Below are positions 27,214 through 34,116 of a stretch of 34,172 bases of DNA, piece by piece. The notes below the pieces were generated by a model. It worked only from the letters and a program-made list of their open reading frames with translations. It was not told the DNA's origin and ran no database searches. Where the stretch lies: NCBI GenBank assembly GCA_903857985.1, contig CAIOGW010000046.1, forward strand, positions 1 through 34,172. The letters are read 5' to 3'. Both the position numbers and the translations under genes were made by a program. Each line of letters begins with the position of its first letter. Position 1 is the stretch's first letter. The stretch comes from an uncultured Microbacteriaceae bacterium. Its GTDB lineage: Bacteria; Actinomycetota; Actinomycetes; Actinomycetales; Microbacteriaceae.

Positions 27214-28977
27214 CTAGTAGTAGTCCGCATAGTCAATGGGCTGTCCCGACGACGGCTGGATTTCCCGTGTCTTGATAATTTGCTTGATGACGTTATTGAC
27301 ATCAGGGACAACTGAGGCGCTGCTGTTTGAATCGGGAGACGCGAGGGACGTGAGGACCACGAACTTTGGGTCATCCGCAGGGAACAGAGCAGCCAGAGAG
27401 ACAATGAATTTGTCTGAATAGCCGCCCGCACCGTCTGACTGCTCTGCGGTGCTGGTCTTGGCCGCGATGCGGTAACCGGGGATCGTCAGGTAATCCGTGA
27501 GCCAGCCGTGTGTCACCACGTTCTCGAGCATGTCAACGGTCGTGCGTGCGGTCTGAGCCGAAATCACGGTCACGGGCTCGGGTAGTGACGGCCTGGCTGT
27601 CTTTCCATCCTGATCAATGCAGCTGTCAATGAGAGAGACGGGTTGGCGAACACCGTCGTTACCGATTGCAGCGTAAGCACTGGCCATCTGGATCGACGTG
27701 AGGGTGAGTCCCTGACCGAAAAACATCGTGTAGAACGACTGGTTGTCCCACTGCTCCGACGACCTCAGAAGACCGGCTGACTCACCCGGAAAGTCAACCG
27801 CCGTCTTCTCCCCCACACCGAACCTCACCAGGGAGTCATGACGACTTTCGGGATCCAGCAATACCCCGAGTTGAGCGATTCCCGAGTTTGACGACCAGCG
27901 GAGCACGCCCTGCAATGTCAAATTCGCTGGGTGAGGACCATGGTCCCTGAAGCGAGCACCGTTATCGAACTCGATGAACTGGGGCGAGTAAATGGGCGTC
28001 GTCGGATCTACCAAACCGGCTTCCAGGATGGATGCCGCCGTCAGCGACTTCATCGTTGATCCCGGCTCGAAGGGACTGGTGAAGGCCCGCGAACCCCGAT
28101 CTTCTGGGGCATAGGCGTCAATGTTATTGGGGTCAAAGGTGGGATAGTCGGCCACAGCAAGAAGTCGCCCCGTCTCGACCTCCATGACGACCGTCATGCC
28201 CCACTTCGCGTTCTCCCTACTCGCCGTGGTCGCCAGTGTCTGTTGTGCGAACCACTGAAGATCAGAGTCGATAGTGAGCTTGAGCGTTGAGCCGTTCTTC
28301 GCCCCGTCAGTGACCACCGTACTGCCGGGAATACGCACACCGTCGGCCCCGCGCGCATACGATTGCGAGCCGTTGACTCCGCCCACGCACTCTTCGTAAC
28401 CCATTTCTAGCCCGGCGAGCGGCGTACCGTCCGATCCCACATAACCGAGAATGTTTCCGGCCACGGCGCCGTTCGGATACGCTCGATCGGGATTCTGTTC
28501 AAAGTAGATCCAGGGAATCTCGAGCGCCTTAATCTGCGTGAAAGCATCGACATCAGCGCCCTTTGTCACATATGCGAATTCAGAGTTAGGGTCGTCCGCC
28601 AGGGCATCATTGATTATCGAAATAATGCCATCCGCCGACTGCCCGGTGATTGCCGCAATTTCTTTAGCTGCCATCTGCGGCGTGACGATGACCTCGCCCT
28701 TCTCCGTGGTGCGCGAAAATTCCTTCGCGTTTCGGGGTGAAACCGTGACGTCGTAGGTCATGCGCTCTGTGGCGAGAACGGTGCCGTTGATATCGACGAT
28801 GTCGCCGCGCGTTCCATAGAGCGTTTCGGGAATCGACATCTTGCCTTGCGACGCCTTATTGAAAGCCGCAGCGCCCACCACCTGAATGTCAATCAATCGC
28901 GTCACAAAAAACACGGCAATGATGACGACGAGCGCGAACGACATCGCTACGCGGCGACGGTTGATTCTCATTTTCAC
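27214..28977 (-). CDS. ftsI: Septal transpeptidase FtsI (class B PBP)
   Basis: It crosslinks septal peptidoglycan in partnership with FtsW. An N-terminal membrane anchor (residues 11-30) is followed by the pedestal domain (GTRGDIVDINGTVLA near 55) and the transpeptidase domain. Active-site motifs are STMK (307-310, Ser nucleophile), SSN (362-364), and KTS (507-509) in place of the usual KTG. Two cysteines (EECVGG near 197, DSCID near 453) lie outside the membrane and might pair. Length 587 aa. Start GTG 28977 is favoured by AGGA five bases upstream; an ATG two codons later is possible. It follows ftsL by 14 bases. Confidence 0.97.
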   Translation of the reverse strand: MKMRINRRRVAMSFALVVIIAVFFVTRLIDIQVVGAAAFNKASQGKMSIPETLYGTRGDIVDINGTVLATERMTYDVTVSPRNAKEFSRTTEKGEVIVTPQMAAKEIAAITGQSADGIISIINDALADDPNSEFAYVTKGADVDAFTQIKALEIPWIYFEQNPDRAYPNGAVAGNILGYVGSDGTPLAGLEMGYEECVGGVNGSQSYARGADGVRIPGSTVVTDGAKNGSTLKLTIDSDLQWFAQQTLATTASRENAKWGMTVVMEVETGRLLAVADYPTFDPNNIDAYAPEDRGSRAFTSPFEPGSTMKSLTAASILEAGLVDPTTPIYSPQFIEFDNGARFRDHGPHPANLTLQGVLRWSSNSGIAQLGVLLDPESRHDSLVRFGVGEKTAVDFPGESAGLLRSSEQWDNQSFYTMFFGQGLTLTSIQMASAYAAIGNDGVRQPVSLIDSCIDQDGKTARPSLPEPVTVISAQTARTTVDMLENVVTHGWLTDYLTIPGYRIAAKTSTAEQSDGAGGYSDKFIVSLAALFPADDPKFVVLTSLASPDSNSSASVVPDVNNVIKQIIKTREIQPSSGQPIDYADYY

Positions 28978-28991
28978 GTTAGTCCTGCGGG

Positions 28992-29630
28992 CTAGCGGGT
29001 TGCGGGGCTCGGTAATCCTTGTGGCGAAGGTACCGCGACGACGGGAGAAAGCGGCGCTGGCGCGCTGCCTGGCCCGACATTGCCGGTCTGAGATCCCGCT
29101 ACACCCGTGCGCGCCTGTTGCGCTGCGGCTTCGGCTGCTGCCGTGGCCGCCACTTGCCGCTCGGCTAACGCTTGGGCGAGCATGGCGTTGGGTACCAGGT
29201 TTCCCTGAGAGACCAAGGTCCCGCCGGCGCCCGTCGCCGTGGCAGCGCCCGTCACGAGGGAATCCGAGAGGCGGAGGTAAACCGGATTGCTGTTTCCCAC
29301 CATGCCGAGCACTTCAGCGCTTTGGGCAACGTTCTGGGGAGACGTCATACGGTTGAGATCTTGCGTCGCCGATTGGTACATACGCCCGAGTTCTCTGACA
29401 TCGCGCTGGAGTCCTGCGATCTCGTAAGCGCCGCTCTGCAACGAGATGCTGAGCAGAATCTGAGCCACGATGATCACAAAAATTGAGATGACCGTCACCG
29501 TCGCGAAGAAAACTTTTGGTCGTCGTCTACGGCCGACTGCTGAGCTAACGACGTGAAGTTGTCTGGTCGGCTCCGGGGTCGGCAAAACCGCTATCGAACG
29601 TGCCCCCATCATGGGCCGGGCCATACTCAT
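28992..29630 (-). CDS. ftsL: FtsL-like division protein
   Basis: A small bitopic divisome protein with a basic N-terminus, one membrane segment (about residues 43-62, FFATVTVISIFVIIVAQILL), a short coiled-coil stretch (IAGLQRDVRELGRMYQSATQDLNRM), and a long Ala/Gly/Pro-rich C-terminal tail that is poorly conserved. The sequence identity to known FtsL is weak, as usual, so the name rests on topology and position between rsmH and ftsI. I start at the ATG 29630 (MSMARPMMG, 212 aa), which overlaps the rsmH TGA as ATGA; the track ORF adds 56 residues from the rsmH region. Confidence 0.88.
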   Translation of the reverse strand: MSMARPMMGARSIAVLPTPEPTRQLHVVSSAVGRRRRPKVFFATVTVISIFVIIVAQILLSISLQSGAYEIAGLQRDVRELGRMYQSATQDLNRMTSPQNVAQSAEVLGMVGNSNPVYLRLSDSLVTGAATATGAGGTLVSQGNLVPNAMLAQALAERQVAATAAAEAAAQQARTGVAGSQTGNVGPGSAPAPLSPVVAVPSPQGLPSPATR

Positions 29631-30580
29631 GCTGCGTCCCTCATGCGTTCGGCCGCACGCAAGCGCACGGGAATGGAGCGAGGATTTCGTGCCCGTTCGG
29701 CTTCGTCCGCCTTTTCGGCTCCGCGCGTGACAAGGCGCATCTGGGGCAGCAGGTGCTCGGGCACAACGGGCAGATCTGCGGGAGCCAGCGTCTCGCAACG
29801 CCCCGCGAGAGCGGCTTTGACAATTTTGTCTTCGAGGGATTGATACGACATCACGACGACGCGACCGTGAAGACCCAAGATGTCAAGTGCCGCGGGTATC
29901 GCACGTTCCAAGACCTCGAGCTCAGCATTCACCTCAATGCGTAATGCCTGGAACACGCGCTTGGCCGGGTGACCGGCGTTACTGAGCGCCGCGGGCGTTG
30001 CAGCTTGAAGAATGGCCACGAGGTGACCCGAGCGCTCAATGGGGCGCTCGCGACGCTCAGCCACAATGGCGCGCGCGTAGCGTGCCGAGAGCTTTTCTTC
30101 TCCATATGTTTCGAAGATGCGACGCAGGTGAGCTTCGTCGTAATCGGAGAGAATGTCGGCGGCCGTGATGTCGTCGCTCGTATTCATGCGCATGTCGAGA
30201 GGTGCGTCTTGTGCGTAGGCAAATCCGCGCTCTTTCTGGTCCAAGTGCAGTGACGAGACACCAAGGTCAAAAAGTATTCCGCGCGGAGCGGGCCACCCTG
30301 TGGCCTGCCAAGCCACGGCGATCTCGTCGAACACGCAGTGCACGAGGTGAATTCGAGAGGAAAAACGCTCCAGCCGCTCCTGGGCAATAGCGAGCGCTTC
30401 GGTGTCCCGGTCGAGTCCAATCACGCGAACGGTTGGGAACATTTCGAGAATTGCCTCGCTGTGCCCGCCCATACCCAGGGTGGCGTCAATGACAACAGCG
30501 CCCTCAACGTCGAGAGCTGGAGCAAGAAGTTCCAGAGTTCGATCTTTCATGACGGGTGTGTGGATGTCGCGAATGTCCAT
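29627..30580 (-). CDS. rsmH: 16S rRNA (cytosine1402-N4)-methyltransferase RsmH
   Basis: It methylates C1402 of 16S rRNA using SAM. The N-terminal HTPVMKDRTLELL and the SAM-binding ATLGMGGHSEAILE are present, followed by GLDRDTEALAIAQ, FDLGVSSLHLDQKERGFAY, PLDMRMN and the C-terminal SYQSLEDKIVK. I use the ATG at 30580 (MDIRDIHTPVMK, 317 aa). Its ribosome site is weak (GGACG), and a TTG at 30661 (344 aa) cannot be excluded: that would cut the gap after mraZ from 104 to 23 bases. Confidence 0.96.
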   Translation of the reverse strand: MDIRDIHTPVMKDRTLELLAPALDVEGAVVIDATLGMGGHSEAILEMFPTVRVIGLDRDTEALAIAQERLERFSSRIHLVHCVFDEIAVAWQATGWPAPRGILFDLGVSSLHLDQKERGFAYAQDAPLDMRMNTSDDITAADILSDYDEAHLRRIFETYGEEKLSARYARAIVAERRERPIERSGHLVAILQAATPAALSNAGHPAKRVFQALRIEVNAELEVLERAIPAALDILGLHGRVVVMSYQSLEDKIVKAALAGRCETLAPADLPVVPEHLLPQMRLVTRGAEKADEAERARNPRSIPVRLRAAERMRDAA

Positions 30581-30684
30581 AAAGCGTCCGTTCGTTCCCT
30601 CCACCGGGGCGGATTCCCATCCATGTCGACCTGCTACCGGGGAAGGTGTCTCAGGGAGCAATGGCTGGGAGTCCGCCGCTGTGG

Positions 30685-31116
30685 CTAGAACAGTCCGGGA
30701 ATCACCTCCTCCGACGTGTTGGCGAATGCGGTCTCATGGTCGGCCAGATAGGTTGCCCAGGCCTCGGCGTCCCAAATTTCGATGCGGTTACCAGCACCAA
30801 TCACGGTGAGGTCACGGCGCAGGCCCGCATAATCTCGCAATACCTGAGGAATCGTGATGCGGTTCTGCGCGTCAGGAGTTTCGTCGCTAGCACCCGAGAG
30901 AAATACCCGGAGAAAATCGCGAGCTGCCCGGCTCGTCACGGGCGCTTGGCGGATGCGGTCGTTCAGTTCACCAAACTCCGACTCGCTGAATACGTAGAGG
31001 CAGTTTTCTTGACCGCGGGTAAGGACTAATCCGGCAGCAAGTTCAGCGCGGAACTTGGCCGGAAGAATGACCCGCCCCTTGTCATCAAGTTTGGGCGCGT
31101 GAGTTCCGAGAAACAT
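30685..31116 (-). CDS. mraZ: Transcriptional regulator MraZ
   Basis: MraZ is an AbrB-like DNA-binding protein that controls the dcw operon, usually as an autorepressor. Two copies of the fold are visible: [23 protein letters not shown] (residues 1-23) and [22 protein letters not shown] (about 83-104), each with the D-x-[KQ]-[GN]-R motif. The length of 143 aa is standard. The ATG 31116 has AGGAGG eight bases upstream; the track start seven codons earlier is inside the ribosome-site region. It is the first gene of the cluster, and its probable operator lies directly upstream. Confidence 0.97.
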   Translation of the reverse strand: MFLGTHAPKLDDKGRVILPAKFRAELAAGLVLTRGQENCLYVFSESEFGELNDRIRQAPVTSRAARDFLRVFLSGASDETPDAQNRITIPQVLRDYAGLRRDLTVIGAGNRIEIWDAEAWATYLADHETAFANTSEEVIPGLF

Positions 31117-31151
31117 GGTGCGCACCTCCTTGATCACACGGCCTGACGAGG

Positions 31152-31180
31152 ACTACATTTCCACTTTACTCCACTTTCAA
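31152..31180 (-). promoter_or_regulatory. Candidate dcw cluster promoter ahead of mraZ
   Basis: On the minus strand TTGAAA (31175-31180) and TGTAGT (31152-31157) are separated by exactly 17 bases. They match sigma-70-like -35 and -10 boxes at five and four of six positions. The -10 ends 36 bases before the mraZ ATG, leaving a leader of about 30 bases that contains the AGGAGG. The spacer is occupied by two of the GTGG boxes, which suits autorepression. This is a pattern match, not an assay. Confidence 0.6.
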
Positions 31181-31184
31181 CCAC
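31161..31184 (-). promoter_or_regulatory. Three GTGG boxes at 10-bp spacing (MraZ operator)
   Basis: The minus strand carries GTGG at 31181-31184, 31171-31174 and 31161-31164, each exactly one helical turn from the next: GTGGTTGAAA, GTGGAGTAAA, GTGG. A fourth, degenerate copy (AGGT) sits ten bases further upstream. MraZ proteins are known to bind short direct repeats of this kind, with about 10-bp periodicity, ahead of mraZ. Position, spacing and repeat form all fit. Confidence 0.75.
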
Positions 31185-31329
31185 AAATCTACCTAAACAG
31201 GAAGTTTTATGAATTTTCTCTCCGATATGCATTGATTTTAAAGCATTTTTTAAGTGGAGGAAATTGTCATCATTGCGTGACTCATCGTCGTCGACATCGA
31301 TAAGGAAGGGAATGTGCGTGCAGCGGCAC

Positions 31330-31354
31330 AAAAAAAGCCCGGCGTAAGCCGGAC
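31330..31354 (-). terminator. Intrinsic terminator of the DUF3040 gene
   Basis: On the minus strand GTCCGGC-TTAC-GCCGGGC forms a seven-pair stem (one G-T wobble) with a four-base loop and is followed directly by seven T. It lies 88 bases after the DUF3040 stop. This would shield the mraZ promoter from readthrough. Confidence 0.85.
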
Positions 31355-31441
31355 CAGAATGTAGAGCTGTTGCGAAGCGCCGTCACCGACGCGGATTCTC
31401 GCGCGGAAGACTTGCGCTATCGCGTCTCTTTAGCGCTCACG

Positions 31442-31801
31442 CTAGAGGCGATCCTCCTGATTGCCGTCCCAGCGCTGTTCCATGCGCTGCATGAAGCTCG
31501 AGCGCGCTCCACTCTTTGCCTGCGTGCGTGTCGCAGAGGAATCTGTGGCCTTGCCCGGTTTAGCCGCAAGCATGACACCGGCGAACATGACGGCAAACCC
31601 AATAACGCCTAGGGCGATGAGCTGACTCGTCACACCGACCACCAGGCCGACAAGTCCGATAACGAGAACGATGATGCCGACGACCAGCGAGCGATACGAC
31701 GGACGGCCCGCGGGTCTGGCCGGATGAACGTCGGCCTTGCTCCCATAGAGGTTGCGTTCCATCTCATCGAGAAGTCGCTGCTCATGCTCAGACAGTGGCA
31801 C
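31442..31801 (-). CDS. DUF3040 domain membrane protein
   Basis: A 119-residue member of the actinobacterial DUF3040 family, function unknown. It opens with the family signature PLSEHEQRLLDEMERNLY, followed by two hydrophobic segments (about residues 37-58 and 62-80) and a charged, Ser/Ala/Lys-rich C-terminal tail. Start is GTG 31801 with GGGAGGTGAAC upstream. It is divergent from the polyprenyl synthase (75 bases between starts) and ends at its own terminator. DUF3040 genes often lie next to mraZ in actinobacteria, so a link to wall or division functions is possible but unproven. Confidence 0.92.
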   Translation of the reverse strand: MPLSEHEQRLLDEMERNLYGSKADVHPARPAGRPSYRSLVVGIIVLVIGLVGLVVGVTSQLIALGVIGFAVMFAGVMLAAKPGKATDSSATRTQAKSGARSSFMQRMEQRWDGNQEDRL

Positions 31802-31876
31802 CGTTCACCTCCCTTGAGTGTCGTTCTGTGCTTAGACAAGAAGTGTAACCCCTCGCGCCGTAGGTAGGGTAGGAAA

Positions 31877-32956
31877 GTGCTGAATGCCGAGAAATGGGTG
31901 CTTGCCACCAACGACCGAATTGCGTCGTTCATTGCGGATGCCGAGAAGTCGTTGTCTCACATGGGCGACGAGGCCGAAGTGTTTATCGAACAGACCCGAA
32001 CCTTCCTCACAGGGGGAAAGCGTTTCCGAGCAATCTGCACCCTCGTGGGATTCGCGAGCGCAACGACACCTCCGGGTGGCCCCGAAGAAACGAACGCCAT
32101 TGATGTCGCTGTGGGCCTGGAATTTTTTCATGCCGCCGCACTTGTGCACGACGACATCATGGATCGATCGGATACTCGGCGAGGCAAGCCCTCGGCGCAC
32201 CGCGCTTTCGACGGGCTTCACCTTCGCAGCGGTTATGCCGGTGACGCCGACCGTTTCGGTGTTTCGTCGGCGCTTCTCTTTGGTGACCTCCTACTCGCCT
32301 TCAGCGACGAGCTGGTCACAGCTGGCATAGCGGGGCAGGGGCCCTCCGGGCGGCGGGCGCGCGTGGAGTTCAACAACATGCGTCGCGACGTCACCGTGGG
32401 CCAGTATCTCGACATTGTCGAGGAAGTGGCTTGGCCGGTTGTCGAACGTGATGCGGCACTAGACCGAGCGATCCGCGTGGTCACTTACAAATCAGCAAAG
32501 TACTCGATTGAGGCTCCCTTGCGAATCGGGGCAGCACTCGCTGGAGCAGACGCCGAAGTACTCGATGGACTCTCGCGATTTGGCCTTCCATTGGGAATTG
32601 CCTTCCAGTTGCGCGATGACCTCCTCGGCGTCTTTGGTGACGAAGCACAAACAGGCAAGCCGGTGGGCGACGACCTTCGCGAGGGCAAGCGGACGGCCCT
32701 CATTGCCATTGCCGAGTCACGCTTGGGTGACGCCACAACCTCTCTCGCGGGTCTCGGGGATGATCACCTCTCGCCAGCGCGCGTGGCAGAAATTCAAACC
32801 TTGCTTCGCAACGTCGGGGCTGAGGAGGCGGTTGAGCGAATGATTGCCGACCATCTTGCGCAGGCACACGCCGCACTCGCCGACATTCCCGTGAGTGAAA
32901 GCGTGAGAACGGCTCTCGGCGATATTGCCCGAATTGTTACGGCACGATCTGCCTAG
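31877..32956 (+). CDS. Polyprenyl diphosphate synthase (IdsA-like)
   Basis: A trans-prenyltransferase that extends isoprenoid diphosphates with IPP. The first Asp-rich motif is LVHDDIMDRSDTRRGKP (around residue 93) and the second is FQLRDDLLGVFGDE (around 246), with GGKRFRA near 47 for diphosphate binding. Length 359 aa, in the range of geranylgeranyl/farnesyl synthases. Product chain length cannot be read confidently. Start is GTG 31877 with AGGA two bases upstream, which is close. In Mycobacterium tuberculosis idsA2 lies beside Rv2175c and pknL, and the same neighbours occur here. Products could feed undecaprenyl carrier, quinone or carotenoid synthesis. Confidence 0.93.
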   Translation: MLNAEKWVLATNDRIASFIADAEKSLSHMGDEAEVFIEQTRTFLTGGKRFRAICTLVGFASATTPPGGPEETNAIDVAVGLEFFHAAALVHDDIMDRSDTRRGKPSAHRAFDGLHLRSGYAGDADRFGVSSALLFGDLLLAFSDELVTAGIAGQGPSGRRARVEFNNMRRDVTVGQYLDIVEEVAWPVVERDAALDRAIRVVTYKSAKYSIEAPLRIGAALAGADAEVLDGLSRFGLPLGIAFQLRDDLLGVFGDEAQTGKPVGDDLREGKRTALIAIAESRLGDATTSLAGLGDDHLSPARVAEIQTLLRNVGAEEAVERMIADHLAQAHAALADIPVSESVRTALGDIARIVTARSA

Positions 32957-32989
32957 TTAGCCCTCGACATCGGGCGGCGCATTTTCTCA

Positions 32990-33322
32990 CTAGCCCAGGG
33001 CTTGGGCAATCCGACGAACCTCGGTTTTTCGGCCCGCCCGGAGCGCGTCAATGGGTGAACAACCCAAACTGTCATCCATGTCGGTGAGCCACTGCACAGC
33101 CTCATCATCCGAAAACACCGCGTCTGCTAAAAGATGAAGGGTGCCGCGCAACTCCGGAAGGGGAGCGCCGTCTCGAATGAAAAGGGCGGGCACACTCAGA
33201 ATGCCGTCGCGGCGAATTGCCAGGAGGTGGCGATCTTCAATTAATCGACGGACACGACTCTGGGGCAAGCCCAAAAGGTCAACCAGGTCCGGAACCGTGA
33301 GCCACTCGGCTGCTGCTACCAC
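32990..33322 (-). CDS. Rv2175c-family DNA-binding protein
   Basis: A small helix-turn-helix protein. The N-terminal winged-helix-like part reads WLTVPDLVDLLGLPQSRVRRLI, then a short RRDGILSVPALFI, and the C-terminal helix bundle ends ALRAGRKTEVRRIAQALG. This arrangement is the Rv2175c family; in M. tuberculosis the protein is a substrate of the neighbouring kinase PknL. Start is uncertain: GTG 33322 (110 aa) has GGAGGT almost touching it, whereas the ATG 33394 (134 aa) has no ribosome site and an N-terminus unlike the family. It ends 33 bases from the convergent polyprenyl synthase. Confidence 0.85.
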   Translation of the reverse strand: MVAAAEWLTVPDLVDLLGLPQSRVRRLIEDRHLLAIRRDGILSVPALFIRDGAPLPELRGTLHLLADAVFSDDEAVQWLTDMDDSLGCSPIDALRAGRKTEVRRIAQALG

Positions 33323-33394
33323 ACCTCCACTCTGCCATGTCCACTGACGTGCTGACAACGGCCGGACACGACACGCCGACTCGGAGCATTGCAT

Positions 33395-33458
33395 AAATGC
33401 ATACCGGGTGAGTCTAAAGTTTATGTAAATGCATACCGCGTGAACTTAAAGCTTCATG
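33395..33458 (+). repeat. Imperfect 32-bp tandem direct repeat
   Basis: Two head-to-tail copies of 32 bases, both beginning AAATGCATACCG and sharing TAAAG and ATG later (roughly 25 of 31 positions match). It lies between the divergent Rv2175c-like and LysM genes and contains the palindrome ATGCAT twice. Each copy could hold a -10-like TCTAAA or CTTAAA, but spacing to a -35 is not convincing. Likely regulatory; unknown factor. Confidence 0.75.
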
Positions 33459-33494
33459 TTGCACCTGAAGTAAAACGGCCGGAAGGAGACGCGC

Positions 33495-34064
33495 ATGCCA
33501 AACACTTTCCGTGCGCGCCGCCGCAGCGTGCTGGCCATCCCCACAGCCGTGGCCACGATCACGAGCCTCATTTTTGGCATCAATGCCGAGGCACTTGAGG
33601 CCGATTCACACCATGGGCCAGAGCTCGGGCACAAGGACTCTCCCCAACCCTTGCGCGCGGCCGATTCCCCGTCCGATAACTCACCGCGCACGACGAACCG
33701 CAACGGCAGCTATGAGGTGCGCGAGGGAGACACAATCTCCGCAATCGCGGCCTCTTTTGGTGTGTCATCCGTCGAGCTCTTGGCGGCAAACGGACTGAGC
33801 TGGAGAACACTCATTTTTGCGGGCCAACGACTCGAAATCCCCCGGACGACATCGGGCACCGCAGAGCACGACCGCGTCGACACGGTCGTTCGATACCGCG
33901 TCGCCACGGGCGACACTCTCGAAGCCATCGCGCGAGCGCACGGCGTGCAGCCCCGAGCGCTGATGTCGGCCAATGGCCTGGACAAATCAAGCCGACTCAC
34001 GGTGGGCCAACGACTCGTCGTGCCCAACCGCCAGGTCATGAGCGAAATTGCCGCACTCGCCTGA
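33495..34064 (+). CDS. Secreted double-LysM peptidoglycan-binding protein
   Basis: A 189-residue exported protein. A basic start (MPNTFRARRRS) and a hydrophobic core (VLAIPTAVATITSLIFGI) form a signal peptide or anchor ending near residue 32. A Ser/Pro/His-rich linker follows (about 33-70). LysM 1 runs from YEVREGDTISAIAASFGV (about 73-116) and LysM 2 from YRVATGDTLEAIARAHGV (about 131-174). The protein stops 15 residues later, with no catalytic domain. It presumably binds glycan strands in the wall. Start ATG has GGAAGGAG upstream. The PknL-like kinase begins 52 bases downstream, so the two may be cotranscribed. Confidence 0.9.
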   Translation: MPNTFRARRRSVLAIPTAVATITSLIFGINAEALEADSHHGPELGHKDSPQPLRAADSPSDNSPRTTNRNGSYEVREGDTISAIAASFGVSSVELLAANGLSWRTLIFAGQRLEIPRTTSGTAEHDRVDTVVRYRVATGDTLEAIARAHGVQPRALMSANGLDKSSRLTVGQRLVVPNRQVMSEIAALA

Positions 34065-34093
34065 GCCCCGGTGTTTCACACCCGAAAAGTAGC

Positions 34094-34107
34094 CCTACGT
34101 TCGTAGG
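34094..34107 (+). promoter_or_regulatory. Inverted repeat CCTACG-TT-CGTAGG before the kinase gene
   Basis: A perfect dyad of six-base arms lies in the 52-base gap between the LysM gene and the kinase start. As RNA it gives a five-pair stem with a GUUC loop followed by AUUU, too short and T-poor for a strong terminator. It might be a weak attenuator or an operator. Confidence 0.35.
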
Positions 34108-34116
34108 ATTTGGCTT

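Larger units (their letters stand above)
31117..31441. other. Intergenic control region between DUF3040 gene and mraZ
   Basis: A 325-base stretch without a credible gene. From mraZ outward it holds the ribosome site, the candidate promoter and GTGG boxes, an AT-rich block (about 31185-31260) with no clear gene, and the DUF3040 terminator (31330-31354). Two track ORFs (62 and 65 aa, opposite strands) fall here but lack homology and would cover the control elements. Bases 31355-31441 show nothing I can assign. Confidence 0.6.

Noticed and set aside
31134-31331. 65-aa minus-strand ORF in the mraZ upstream region
   Set aside because: It covers the promoter, GTGG boxes and terminator T-tract, and has no homology or ribosome site.
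31312-31347. 11-codon plus-strand ORF with AAGGAAGGG before ATG
   Set aside because: Good ribosome site but only 11 residues, running into the terminator stem; no support as a leader peptide since no plus-strand gene follows.
32957-32989. Possible terminator between the polyprenyl synthase and the Rv2175c-like gene
   Set aside because: Only a four-base GCCC/GGGC stem and a short T-run not adjacent to it; too weak to annotate.
33389-33598. 69-aa plus-strand ORF ahead of and overlapping the LysM gene
   Set aside because: It is produced by the 32-bp repeat and runs out of frame into the LysM signal peptide.
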